Part shown: positions 54,188 to 62,830 of the stretch, in pieces
How the letters are laid out: every line of letters starts with the position of its first letter
Position numbering within the stretch: the stretch's first letter is position 1
Assembly (NCBI GenBank): GCA_944412445.1
Contig: CALYBJ010000013.1
Coordinates: 1-64,000 of the forward strand
DNA: 64,000 nucleotides
Source of the DNA: an uncultured Clostridia bacterium
GTDB taxonomy: Bacteria; Bacillota; Clostridia; Oscillospirales; Acutalibacteraceae
Direction: 5' to 3'
Made by a program: the position numbers and the translations under genes
Notes under the pieces: model-generated
The model's input: the letters and a program-made list of their open reading frames with translations, nothing else
Told to the model about the DNA's origin: nothing
Databases searched by the model: none

Positions 54188-54297
54188 GAAATTCAAAAAA
54201 ATTTTAACATTTAAACCTATATAAAGAACAGCATAAGCAAAATTTAATTTTACCGTCCGTACTATTAAACAATATCAATAAAATTTATAAAATTATG

Positions 54298-54326
54298 TTG
54301 ATATTTTAATGCAGTTGTTATATAAT
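54298..54326 (+). promoter_or_regulatory. Promoter of the GPH transporter gene
   Basis: TTGATA (54298-54303), 17 nt, TATAAT (54321-54326). It lies just before the chosen TTG start and inside a longer reading, which supports the short one. Confidence 0.75.
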
Positions 54327-54356
54327 TATTTCATCAAGTTTTCGGGAGGAATTACT

Positions 54357-55823
54357 TTGAAAAATCCCTTAGCTTATTTTTTCTCAAAGGAAGCAAAGGA
54401 AGGATATGTTCCAAACAGAAATCTCCTTGCCTACGCCACAGGCCTTGCCGGTCAGAACATGGCGTACAACTTTCAGAACTCCTGGTGGTTTTACTTCTGC
54501 ACCACAATTCTTAAAATCGACCCTGTTAAGGTAGGCTACATTCAGGGCTTCAGCCGAATCTGGGACGCCGTAAACGACCCTATCGTAGGCGCGGCCATTG
54601 ACAGCCGAAGATGCAAGTCGGGAGAAAAATTAAGACCTTTTCTTTTGAAGCTGCCTCCGTTTATAGGTATTCTGGCTGTTTTGCTGTTCATTGACTTCCG
54701 TCTGGCGGAAACTCCCACCATTATCATTATGGTTGCGGCGTATCTTCTCTGGGACGTGCTTTACTCGGTTCAGGACGTGGCTCTCTGGGGCATGATACCT
54801 CTGTCCTCGCCACATTCCCACGAGCGCTCAAGAGTAGCCCAGTGGGTATCAATAGGAGCCGGCGCAGGAGCCGCCGTAGTAGGCGCCTTTCAGCTTATTG
54901 ACAGCCAGTCCTTCAGAGACGCGTCAGGACTTTCCGAAACTGTCGTTATCTTAATCGGCGCTCTTATTTACTGCCTTGGAGGCGAGCTTATCTCCATGGA
55001 CGCCTACAAGATGAAGGAACAGGTTGTTACGGAAAACTCCAGCGAAAATTTCTTTAAAACCATTACAGTTTTAAGACACAACAAGGTTCTTCTTCTTATT
55101 TCTCTCGCCCGCTTTTTAGGTATGATTTTCGCCGGAATCGACTGGCAGTATTTCTTTAAAAGCTCCGTTTCCTTTAAAATCGGCGGACTGACTCTTGACG
55201 GAGAAACCTCCCAGCTTGTTTACAGCACCGTTTACGGCATACCGGGAGCTATAGCCATGCCCTTTGCCCTGCCGATTATAGACAGAATAGGCGGCATGAA
55301 AAAAATGCTTATAACATCTGAAGCAATCAATATCGTGTGCCGAGTTATTTCATACTTTTTAGGCTTTAAATCTTCTTTCGGAATCATATCCGTTACGGTG
55401 CTTATGGCAATAGCCCAGATTCTTATAAACCTTAAGGACATTGCCCACAGATCACTTACAAGCGACTCCATTGACTATGTGGAATGGAAAACGGGACAGC
55501 GTACGGAGGGCATATCCTTTTCCGTGCAGAATCTTATTTCAAAGCTCAGCGACGCTTCAAAATCCATAGTAAAAGGCTACATAATGAAGTTTATCGGCTA
55601 CAACAACGCCCTTGATGTAAGAGAACAGGGCGAAAAATTCAACAAGGCTCAGTGGCCGCTGTTTATTTTATGGCCGGTTATAGGCGCCGTTCTTTACATA
55701 ATCGTAATATCCTTCGTAAACGACGATAAGGAACAAAAGGCGTTTATAGAAAAGGAGCTGCGGGCCAGAAGAGGCGTACAGGCTGAAGACTCGGAACAGC
55801 CGGAAACCGTTTCTCAAAAATAA
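54357..55823 (+). CDS. GPH-family (MelB-like) sugar symporter, MFS
   Basis: 488 residues, about twelve membrane helices. The first loop has IQGFSRIWDAVNDPIVGAAID near residue 70, where Asp side chains bind the co-transported cation in MelB, and the R-x-x-G-x-x-RP loop follows. Many family members use sodium. The sugar is unknown; the genes downstream suggest a galactosyl or GalNAc glycoside. The start is TTG 54357, 7 nt after GGGAGG. A terminator separates it from the next operon. Confidence 0.87.
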   Translation: MKNPLAYFFSKEAKEGYVPNRNLLAYATGLAGQNMAYNFQNSWWFYFCTTILKIDPVKVGYIQGFSRIWDAVNDPIVGAAIDSRRCKSGEKLRPFLLKLPPFIGILAVLLFIDFRLAETPTIIIMVAAYLLWDVLYSVQDVALWGMIPLSSPHSHERSRVAQWVSIGAGAGAAVVGAFQLIDSQSFRDASGLSETVVILIGALIYCLGGELISMDAYKMKEQVVTENSSENFFKTITVLRHNKVLLLISLARFLGMIFAGIDWQYFFKSSVSFKIGGLTLDGETSQLVYSTVYGIPGAIAMPFALPIIDRIGGMKKMLITSEAINIVCRVISYFLGFKSSFGIISVTVLMAIAQILINLKDIAHRSLTSDSIDYVEWKTGQRTEGISFSVQNLISKLSDASKSIVKGYIMKFIGYNNALDVREQGEKFNKAQWPLFILWPVIGAVLYIIVISFVNDDKEQKAFIEKELRARRGVQAEDSEQPETVSQK

Positions 55824-55835
55824 TAATACAATTAA

Positions 55836-55862
55836 GGCGCAGTTTTTCTGCGTCTTTTTTCT
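55836..55862 (+). terminator. Terminator of the GPH transporter gene
   Basis: GGCGCAG/CTGCGTC stem (one G-U pair) with loop TTTTT, followed by six T. Confidence 0.88.
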
Positions 55863-55907
55863 TAAAAGAAAATAAAGCAAACATAATCAAAATTTTTAAA
55901 AAAAATG

Positions 55908-55936
55908 TTGAAGACTTATAATTAATACTGTATAAT
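55908..55936 (+). promoter_or_regulatory. Promoter of the PII-like/antiporter/glycan operon
   Basis: TTGAAG (55908-55913), 17 nt, TATAAT (55931-55936). Confidence 0.75.
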
Positions 55937-55972
55937 TAATAACTGCAAATATGTTAAAAAGAAGGTAATCTT

Positions 55973-56314
55973 ATGCAGCTTCTTGTTTTGATTTTAACAA
56001 AAACCGAATGTATGCCTCAGATTGTATCGGATATGGTAGGGGCAGGTCTCGGCGATCCTACCGTAATCGACTGCGAAGGCGCTCTTAACGTTATAGACAA
56101 GTCGAATGTGGAGCCGCCGCCTCTTTTCGGAGGCCTCAGATATATCCTCAATCAGGTAAAGCAGGAATCCAAAATGATGTTCGCAGTTTTAAAGGACGAA
56201 CAGATTGACAAAGCAAAAAAGCTTATTGACAAACAGGTAGGCGGTATCGAAAAGCCCAATACGGGTATTATCTTTACCGTTCCCATTTCAAGCGTGGAAG
56301 GTTTAAGAAATTAA
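55973..56314 (+). CDS. PII-like (ferredoxin-fold) regulatory protein
   Basis: 113 residues. The beta-alpha-beta order of the PII superfamily is visible: MQLLVLILTKTECMPQIVSDMVGAG, a middle T-loop-like segment with EPPPLFGGLRY, KMMFAVLKDEQIDKAKKLIDKQV, and GIIFTVPISSVEGL as the last strand. It lacks the nucleotide motifs of classical GlnB. Its gene lies 1 bp before a cation antiporter, so it probably forms a trimer that gates the transporter in response to a small ligand (inference). AAGGTAA precedes the ATG. Confidence 0.75.
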   Translation: MQLLVLILTKTECMPQIVSDMVGAGLGDPTVIDCEGALNVIDKSNVEPPPLFGGLRYILNQVKQESKMMFAVLKDEQIDKAKKLIDKQVGGIEKPNTGIIFTVPISSVEGLRN

Positions 56315-56315
56315 A

Positions 56316-57515
56316 ATGGATGTTTTATTGTACTTAGGAATAGCCATGGCGATAGGGCTTGTATTTAACCGCATAGTTAAAAAATTCAACCTGCCCAATG
56401 TTACCGGTTATATTATCGCCGGCCTTATTATAGGTCCTTATGTGCTTAATATTTTCCCTGAGGACGCTGTCCTTCAGACGGAGGTCATTACAAATACAGC
56501 CCTGGGCTTTATCGCCTTTTCCATAGGCGGCTCCTTTAAAATTTCAAACATAAAAGCAATCGGAAGCAAGGTTCTCGTTATCACCTTCCTTGAAGCCTGC
56601 GTAGCGTCGGCTTTCGTTATCGCAGCCCTTCTGATTTTCGGATTTCCCGCTCCCGTGGCTCTGTCCCTGGGCGCCATAGCCGCCGCAACCGCTCCCGCTA
56701 CCACTCTTCTTGTGGCAAGACAGTACAACGCCGACGGCCCCGTTACAAGGATGCTCCTCCCGGTTGTAGCCATGGACGACGCTATCTGCATAGTGCTTTT
56801 TTCCATTCTTACATCAATCGCCTCGGTAATAGCCAACGGCTCCTCTCTTTCCGTTGCAGGAATGTTCCTTGACCCGGCAAGGGAAATCGGACTTTCTCTT
56901 GTTCTGGGAGCGGCTGTGGGCTTCTGCGTAACTGTCTGCACAAAGGCGTTCAAGTCGAGAGCCAACAGAATTGCGGTTATTGTCTGCTCCATTTTCCTCT
57001 GCGTTGCACTGGCGGACAAATTCGACCTTTCCTCTCTTCTGGTCTGCATGATGAACAGCGCCGTTATGGTGAACTTTTCAAAGGAAAGCGACAAAATGCT
57101 TGACTGCTGTGACAGATGGACACCTCCCCTGTTCCTGCTGTTCTTCGTAATTTCGGGAGCGTCTTTGAATCTTTCCGTTATTCCTCAGATAGGCGTTATA
57201 GGAGTTACTTACATTCTCGCAAGAGCCGCAGGCAAATACGCCGGCGCAACCTTAGGCTCCGCCATTGTCAAAGAAAACAAAAACATGATTAAATATTTAG
57301 GCCTTACACTGCTTCCTCAGGAGGGCGTAGCAATAGCCATGAGCCAGCTTGTCACAACGATTCTCCCTCAGTACGGAGAACAGGTAAGAGCGGTTATTTT
57401 AAGCGCCACTCTTGTTTATGAGCTTGCAGGTCCCCTTGTTTCAAAGGCTGCTCTTACAAAGGCAGGGGAAATAAAACAGACAAAAAGAAAAAAATCAGCC
57501 GTAAAATCCGGCTGA
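56316..57515 (+). CDS. CPA2-type cation:proton antiporter
   Basis: 399 residues, about twelve helices, KefB/NapA family without RCK domain. The ion-binding helix pair is AAATAPATTLLV near 128 and the helix with MDDAICIVLFS near 153, whose two Asp are the transport carboxylates. The regulatory RCK/TrkA domain usual in Kef proteins is missing; the PII-like partner may replace it. Direction and ion (Na or K) are not fixed by sequence. The GH109-like gene starts 15 bp downstream. Confidence 0.9.
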   Translation: MDVLLYLGIAMAIGLVFNRIVKKFNLPNVTGYIIAGLIIGPYVLNIFPEDAVLQTEVITNTALGFIAFSIGGSFKISNIKAIGSKVLVITFLEACVASAFVIAALLIFGFPAPVALSLGAIAAATAPATTLLVARQYNADGPVTRMLLPVVAMDDAICIVLFSILTSIASVIANGSSLSVAGMFLDPAREIGLSLVLGAAVGFCVTVCTKAFKSRANRIAVIVCSIFLCVALADKFDLSSLLVCMMNSAVMVNFSKESDKMLDCCDRWTPPLFLLFFVISGASLNLSVIPQIGVIGVTYILARAAGKYAGATLGSAIVKENKNMIKYLGLTLLPQEGVAIAMSQLVTTILPQYGEQVRAVILSATLVYELAGPLVSKAALTKAGEIKQTKRKKSAVKSG

Positions 57516-57530
57516 CAGGGAGGTTTTTCC

Positions 57531-58778
57531 ATGGAAGAAAAAACTTGCAGAATAGGCTGTATAGGTCTGGGTGGCAGAGGGCTGTCCATGACGGAGCTGC
57601 TTCTTGAGGTTCCCGGCGTAACCGTTCCGGCGGTCTGCGATATTATTGAGGAAAGACTTGCAAAAGGCGTTAAGTCAGCCGAAAAGAAGCAAAAGGGCAA
57701 AGTAACCGTCCGGGGCTACTCCGACTATAAGGAAATGCTCCAAAAAGAAAATCTTGACGCCGTTTACATTGCCACAACATGGACAACGCATATACCCATC
57801 GCTATAGACGCCATGAAAGCCGGCTGTCATGCTGGCCTTGAAGCCGGCGGCGCAAGCTCCCTTGAAGAGTGCTTCGACCTTGTAAAAACAAGCGAGGAAA
57901 CGGGAAAGTTTTGTATGCTTCTTGAAAACTGCTGCTACGACAGAAAAGAGCTGGCAGTTTTAAATATGGTAAAGCAGGGACTTTTCGGAGAGATAGTGCA
58001 TCTTGAAGGAGGCTACCGCCACGATCTCAGGGATGAAATAGTTTTGGGCAGGGAAAATAAGCACGGCAGGCTTAAAAACTTTATGAGCAGGAACGGCGAG
58101 CTTTATCCCACCCATGAAATAGGACCTCTCTCCAAGCTTATCGGAATAAACAGGGGCAACAGGTTCATCTCCCTGACATCAATATCAAGCAAATCAAGAG
58201 GCCTTGACCAATGGATAAAGGACAACAAAGGCGAAAAATATGATTTATACGGATACAACTGGAACTGCGGCGATGTAACGTCGACTTTTATAAAATGCGC
58301 TAACGGGGAAACAATCACCCTGCATCACGACTGCTGTCTGCCCCGTCCCTATTCAAGAGAATTTACCGTTCAGGGCACAAAGGGAATTTTCAAGGAAGCT
58401 CCCGACGACACGGACGGCGTTATATATCTTGAGGGAATATCAAAAAAGCGGCACAAATGGGAGAGCTTCAACGAGCATTACAGAAAAAAATACGAGCATC
58501 CCCTTTGGAAAAGCGATAAAACCACCTCGGTTACAGTCGGACACGGAGGAATGGATTATCTTATTCTGGCGGCTTTCGCGGAAAGCGCCGCTGTTAACGG
58601 AAAACCGCCCATTGACGTTTACGACACAGCGGCATGGATGGCTGTAACGCCTCTTTCGGAAAAATCCGTGGCACTGGGCGGCGCTGCCGTGGCGTTTCCC
58701 GATTTTACAAACGGAAAATGGATAAACAGAGAACAGCCCATGCGGAGCAAATACAGTCTCGATGAAATATGGGAATAA
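57531..58778 (+). CDS. Gfo/Idh/MocA oxidoreductase, GH109-like glycosidase
   Basis: 415 residues. The N-terminal Rossmann domain has IGLGGRG near residue 11. The C-terminal half carries phrases of the NAD-dependent GH109 alpha-N-acetylgalactosaminidases: LEGGYRHDLRDE near 158, NGELYPTHEIGPLSKLIGINRGNRF near 187. No twin-arginine signal is present, so it is cytosolic. It would remove GalNAc (or a related sugar) by an oxidation-elimination mechanism. The GH109 reading is better supported than a plain dehydrogenase but the substrate is inferred. GGGAGG lies 8 nt before the ATG. Confidence 0.85.
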   Translation: MEEKTCRIGCIGLGGRGLSMTELLLEVPGVTVPAVCDIIEERLAKGVKSAEKKQKGKVTVRGYSDYKEMLQKENLDAVYIATTWTTHIPIAIDAMKAGCHAGLEAGGASSLEECFDLVKTSEETGKFCMLLENCCYDRKELAVLNMVKQGLFGEIVHLEGGYRHDLRDEIVLGRENKHGRLKNFMSRNGELYPTHEIGPLSKLIGINRGNRFISLTSISSKSRGLDQWIKDNKGEKYDLYGYNWNCGDVTSTFIKCANGETITLHHDCCLPRPYSREFTVQGTKGIFKEAPDDTDGVIYLEGISKKRHKWESFNEHYRKKYEHPLWKSDKTTSVTVGHGGMDYLILAAFAESAAVNGKPPIDVYDTAAWMAVTPLSEKSVALGGAAVAFPDFTNGKWINREQPMRSKYSLDEIWE

Positions 58779-58803
58779 TTTTCTTAAGCAAGGAGAAAAA
58801 AGC

Positions 58804-59739
58804 ATGAGCTACTATATAGGCGTTGACGGAGGCGGCACGAAAACCGCATACGCCCTTTTTGATGAGAACAAAAACATTTTATCAACGGTAAAAACAAGAG
58901 GAAGCAATCACGAAAAGCTAATAGGCTCCTTTGACGAGGCAACGGACATTATCGCCGGAGGAATAAAGGAGCTTCTTTCGGAAAACGGCCTCACAACAGA
59001 CGATATAGAGGGCATTTTAATGGGGCTATCGGGCATTGACCATCAGTTCCAGCACGACGAAACGGAAAAGCTCCTTTTAAAAAAAGGAATTAAAAATTTC
59101 AGAATATACAACGACGGCTTTATAATCACAAAAGCCGGCTCGCCGGACGGAAAAGGAATCGGCTACAACTGCGGAACGGGAACCTGCTGCAACTCGATAG
59201 ATTCCGACGGCAATATGCTCCAGATAGGCGGCTTCGGCTATCTTTCGGGAGACACCGGCAGCGGCTACTGGATAGCCGCAGAGGTATGCGCGGCGATTCA
59301 CAGGGATATATGCGTTAAAGCACGGAAAACAATGATGACGGAGGTTTTCTGCGAAAAGGCAGGAATAAAGCCTTCGCCGGAGGAATTTTTAAGCTGTATA
59401 CCGAAAATCGAAAATGAGGAAAAAGAAAAATACTGCATATATCTTACGGACACATTTTTTGAGTGCGCAAACAAAGGCGATGAAGCGGCTCTTGAAATTA
59501 CCGAAAGAATGGCTCAGGCAGGCTCGGAGCTTATATGCGCTCATCTTAAAATGCGGAATTTCAGGGAAGACGCTGTAAATGTAGTTCTCTCCGGCTCCAT
59601 GAATGTAAAAATGCCCAACGAAATTTACATAAATCTCTTAAAAGAAAAATGCAGTAAAAATACGGATAAAAAGCTTAATTTTATAAAGCTTGCGGCGGAG
59701 CCTGTAACAGGCTGCATAAACTGGCTGCTTGAAAAATAA
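58804..59739 (+). CDS. BadF/BcrA-type ATPase, probable N-acetylhexosamine kinase
   Basis: 311 residues, actin-like ATPase fold. MSYYIGVDGGGTKTAYALFD is the phosphate-1 loop, the second is GYNCGTGTCCNS near 120, and GGFGYLSGDTGSGYWI near 137 matches N-acetylglucosamine kinases of this family. It probably phosphorylates the sugar released by its neighbours. The start is ATG 58804, after AAGGAG; the reading from 58762 overlaps the previous gene and is rejected. Confidence 0.88.
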   Translation: MSYYIGVDGGGTKTAYALFDENKNILSTVKTRGSNHEKLIGSFDEATDIIAGGIKELLSENGLTTDDIEGILMGLSGIDHQFQHDETEKLLLKKGIKNFRIYNDGFIITKAGSPDGKGIGYNCGTGTCCNSIDSDGNMLQIGGFGYLSGDTGSGYWIAAEVCAAIHRDICVKARKTMMTEVFCEKAGIKPSPEEFLSCIPKIENEEKEKYCIYLTDTFFECANKGDEAALEITERMAQAGSELICAHLKMRNFREDAVNVVLSGSMNVKMPNEIYINLLKEKCSKNTDKKLNFIKLAAEPVTGCINWLLEK

Positions 59740-59756
59740 AGAACAGGAGAATTATC

Positions 59757-61511
59757 ATGCCCATACTTACATATAAAGACGATAAATTTTATCTTGACGG
59801 AGAAGAATTCACAATAATCTCCGGCGCCATGCACTATTTCAGAATCCCCAGAGAATACTGGTACGACAGGCTTTTAAAATTAAAGGAATGCGGTTTTAAC
59901 ACCGTTGAAACCTACACCTGCTGGAACCTTCACGAGCCGGAAGAAAATGTTTTTGATTTTTCCGGAATGCTTGACATCGGGGCTTACATTGATATCGCCA
60001 AGGAGCTGGGACTTAATGTAATACTCAGACCCGGTCCCTATATCTGCGCCGAATGGGAATTCGGAGGACTGCCTGCATGGCTTCTTAACTATAAGGATAT
60101 GGACATAAGGTGCAATGACGAAACCTTTATTTCCAAGGTTGAAAGATATTTTAAGGAGCTTTTTAAAATTGTTGTGCCACGTCTTTCAACAAACGGCGGA
60201 AATATTTTCATGATGCAGATTGAAAACGAATACGGAAGCTACGGCAACGACCATGAATATATGCGCCGTATTGCGAAAATCTATCACGACAACGGCATCG
60301 ACTGCCTTTTATACACCTCCGACGGAGCTACATATTTTATGCTGAACGGAGGAACTCTTCCCGAATATCCCTGCGTTGCAAACTTCGGCTCCAGACCCGA
60401 CGAAAACTTTAAGGTTCTTGACGATTTCAGACCAAATCAGCCCAGAATGTGCGGAGAATACTGGTGCGGCTGGTTTGACCACTGGTACGACATACATCAT
60501 GTAAGAGACCCGAAAGAGCTTGCAGGGCTGTTTAAGGATATGATAGACCGGGGTGCTTCCCTTAACTTCTATATGTTCCACGGCGGCACAAACTTCGGCT
60601 TTATGAACGGAGCCAACTACTTCGACCATTACGACCCAACTGTTACAAGCTATGACTACAACGCTCTTCTTTCCGAAGCAGGAGATCTTACTCCCGCTTA
60701 TTTTGAAGTAAGGAAAATGATTGAAAAAAGCAACGGAGAAGAGCTGCCGCCTCTTACCGTTAAGAACTCCCAAAAAAAAGCCTACGGAAAAGTTGAGCTT
60801 ACGGAAAAATGCGACATTTTCAAAGCCGCAAAGCTTCTTGCCAAGCCCGTTCACACAGCCGCTCCCAAGTTTATGGAGGACATAGGCCAGTATTACGGCT
60901 TCACTCTTTATTCAACGGTTCTGGAAGGCCCCAGAGAGGACTGGGAATTAAATATCGACAGCGTACACGACAGAGCGGTTATATTTGTAAACCATGAGTA
61001 CAAGGGCTTTATAGAGAGAACACGCCATAATGATACAATAAGAATCCCTCTTAAAAAAGGAGAAACGGCTCAGCTTGATATACTCTGCGAAAACATGGGC
61101 AGAGTAAACTACGGTCCCAAGATAATGGACAGAAAAGGACTCAGAGGAATCCGTTTCGGATTGCAGTACCATTTCGGCTGGGATATGTATCCCCTGCCCT
61201 TAACCGATCTTTCGGCGCTGGAGTTTGAAAAATCAGAAGGCGGCGTAAAAACTGCTTCTTTCCTTAAAGGAAATCTTCAGATTGACGAGGAGCCCTGCGA
61301 CACCTTTATAAAGCTTGACGGCTTCCATAAAGGAATCGTTATAATAAACGGCTTTAATTTAGGCAGATACTATAACGACGCAGGCCCTCAGAAAACACTT
61401 TATGTACCGGCTCCCGTATTAAAAAAAGGAAGCAACGAGGTAATTGTGTTTGAAACTGACAGAAGCAGCCGCCGCAGCGTAAAATTTGTCGATACCCCAA
61501 AGCTGGGATAA
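59757..61511 (+). CDS. Beta-galactosidase, glycoside hydrolase family 35
   Basis: 584 residues. Retaining exo-beta-galactosidase with the acid/base Glu in QIENEYGSYG near 160 and the nucleophile Glu in MCGEYWCGWFDHW near 235. The GH35 signature GPYICAEWEFGGLPAWLL is near 92 and HGGTNFGFMNGAN near 278. Two C-terminal beta-sandwich domains follow. No signal peptide; it acts in the cytosol. Together with the GH109-like enzyme and the kinase it fits degradation of galactosyl-N-acetylgalactosamine units from host mucin or glycolipids (inference). AGGAG lies 9 nt before the ATG. Confidence 0.95.
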   Translation: MPILTYKDDKFYLDGEEFTIISGAMHYFRIPREYWYDRLLKLKECGFNTVETYTCWNLHEPEENVFDFSGMLDIGAYIDIAKELGLNVILRPGPYICAEWEFGGLPAWLLNYKDMDIRCNDETFISKVERYFKELFKIVVPRLSTNGGNIFMMQIENEYGSYGNDHEYMRRIAKIYHDNGIDCLLYTSDGATYFMLNGGTLPEYPCVANFGSRPDENFKVLDDFRPNQPRMCGEYWCGWFDHWYDIHHVRDPKELAGLFKDMIDRGASLNFYMFHGGTNFGFMNGANYFDHYDPTVTSYDYNALLSEAGDLTPAYFEVRKMIEKSNGEELPPLTVKNSQKKAYGKVELTEKCDIFKAAKLLAKPVHTAAPKFMEDIGQYYGFTLYSTVLEGPREDWELNIDSVHDRAVIFVNHEYKGFIERTRHNDTIRIPLKKGETAQLDILCENMGRVNYGPKIMDRKGLRGIRFGLQYHFGWDMYPLPLTDLSALEFEKSEGGVKTASFLKGNLQIDEEPCDTFIKLDGFHKGIVIINGFNLGRYYNDAGPQKTLYVPAPVLKKGSNEVIVFETDRSSRRSVKFVDTPKLG

Positions 61512-61523
61512 AGCTTATTATTT

Positions 61524-61548
61524 CGGCGGCGGATATAATTCGCCGCCG
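61524..61548 (+). terminator. Hairpin after the GH35 gene
   Basis: 8-bp G/C stem CGGCGGCG/CGCCGCCG with a 9-nt loop. The T-run is poor (TGTGCGTTT), so it may only attenuate. Confidence 0.5.
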
Positions 61549-61576
61549 TGTGCGTTTCCCCGGGGGGGCAGAGAAA

Positions 61577-62686
61577 ATGGAAAAAGAAAAGAAAAGAAAA
61601 AAAATAAATCTTTCAAAAAAACAGCTTGCCGGAATTTTTGCGGCAGTTATCGCCGTTATGGGCTGTATTATGTGCTTTATGGGCTACAGCCTTATAAAAA
61701 TTACCAGAGTAAATCATTTCTCAAAAAACATAAGACTTAACAGCAACTACTTTTTGAACGATTACGGCGACGAAGACGAAGAGGAAAATCAGATTTCGGA
61801 CAGCATTTTTCCTTCGGGATATCAGGGAGGAACAATTGATTTTGATGAGTTTTTCGCTTTGGACGAAATAGGAGCATTTTCTTCCGAGGAAGATTACAGC
61901 ATGGAAACAGCCTGCGATTCTTTTATGTCCGTTCTGGAGGAAATGGTTTACACCGGATATTTAAGCGGAATTCAGCTGGAAAAAATTACGGAAATTTTAG
62001 ATAATGAGGGCTTGTATGAGGCTTCGGAGTATGCAAATTCCGTGCTGGGCTTTATGGCTTTCAATTTCAGCTCCATTTACAAAAACATTGATGTGCCCTA
62101 TATTTCTCAGGCGGGAGTTCTTCCCAACGGCTGCGAGGCTGTTTCCGCAGTAATGCTTCTGCATTACTACAATTACAATGTTGACCCCGTTGATTTTGTT
62201 GACAAATACCTTGACAAGGGAGAAATCTATATAAAATGGGGATGCAGATACGGTCCGAACCCAATGGAAAAATACGCAGGAGATCCGAAAGATGAAAAAA
62301 ACGGCTGGGGCTGCTTCGCTCCGGTAATAGTAAAGGCTTTAAACAAATACCTGGACGGCGGAAGCATGACCGCTAAAAACCTTACGGGACAAACTCTTGA
62401 GGAAATCATACATACTTATATTTCAAATGACATTCCCGCAGCGGTCTGGGTCACTCAGAACATGGAGGAAATCGAGGAAATATATCAGTGGCAGTCATAC
62501 GATAAATCCCAGACTTTTTTATATCCCGTTCATGAGCACTGCATGGTTCTGACAGGCTATGACAATAATTACTATTACTTTAACGACCCTTTGGAGGGCA
62601 AAGATGTAAAATATAAGAAAAGCGATGTTTCATATATTTTCAACTCTATGGGAAGACAGGCGGCAGTCCTTTTAAAAAATGCCTGA
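61577..62686 (+). CDS. Membrane-anchored C39-type (papain-like) cysteine peptidase
   Basis: 369 residues. Basic N-terminus, one membrane helix (about 18-38), an acidic Asp/Glu-rich linker (about 58-72) and a Peptidase_C39_2 domain (about 170-369). The catalytic Cys is in VLPNGCEAVSAVML near 184, the His in HEHCMVLTGYD near 323, with an Asp/Asn following in YYFNDP. It acts outside the cell, possibly on a surface protein or peptide. The start is ATG 61577 after a run of G; the reading from 61550 is less likely. It may be read through from the GH35 operon. Confidence 0.85.
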   Translation: MEKEKKRKKINLSKKQLAGIFAAVIAVMGCIMCFMGYSLIKITRVNHFSKNIRLNSNYFLNDYGDEDEEENQISDSIFPSGYQGGTIDFDEFFALDEIGAFSSEEDYSMETACDSFMSVLEEMVYTGYLSGIQLEKITEILDNEGLYEASEYANSVLGFMAFNFSSIYKNIDVPYISQAGVLPNGCEAVSAVMLLHYYNYNVDPVDFVDKYLDKGEIYIKWGCRYGPNPMEKYAGDPKDEKNGWGCFAPVIVKALNKYLDGGSMTAKNLTGQTLEEIIHTYISNDIPAAVWVTQNMEEIEEIYQWQSYDKSQTFLYPVHEHCMVLTGYDNNYYYFNDPLEGKDVKYKKSDVSYIFNSMGRQAAVLLKNA

Positions 62687-62773
62687 TACATAAAAAAGAA
62701 AAAATTTCAATTTATTTTTAATTGTCATATAATAAAATTATATTTACAGGCAAAAGTAAAAACGGTTTAAATA

Positions 62774-62802
62774 TTGCAATAGGCTGAAATTTTATGTATA
62801 CT
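62774..62802 (+). promoter_or_regulatory. Promoter of the RING/zinc-ribbon gene
   Basis: TTGCAA (62774-62779), 17 nt, TATACT (62797-62802). Confidence 0.65.
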
Positions 62803-62830
62803 GTAAATATTAACTTACGGAAGTGAAAAC

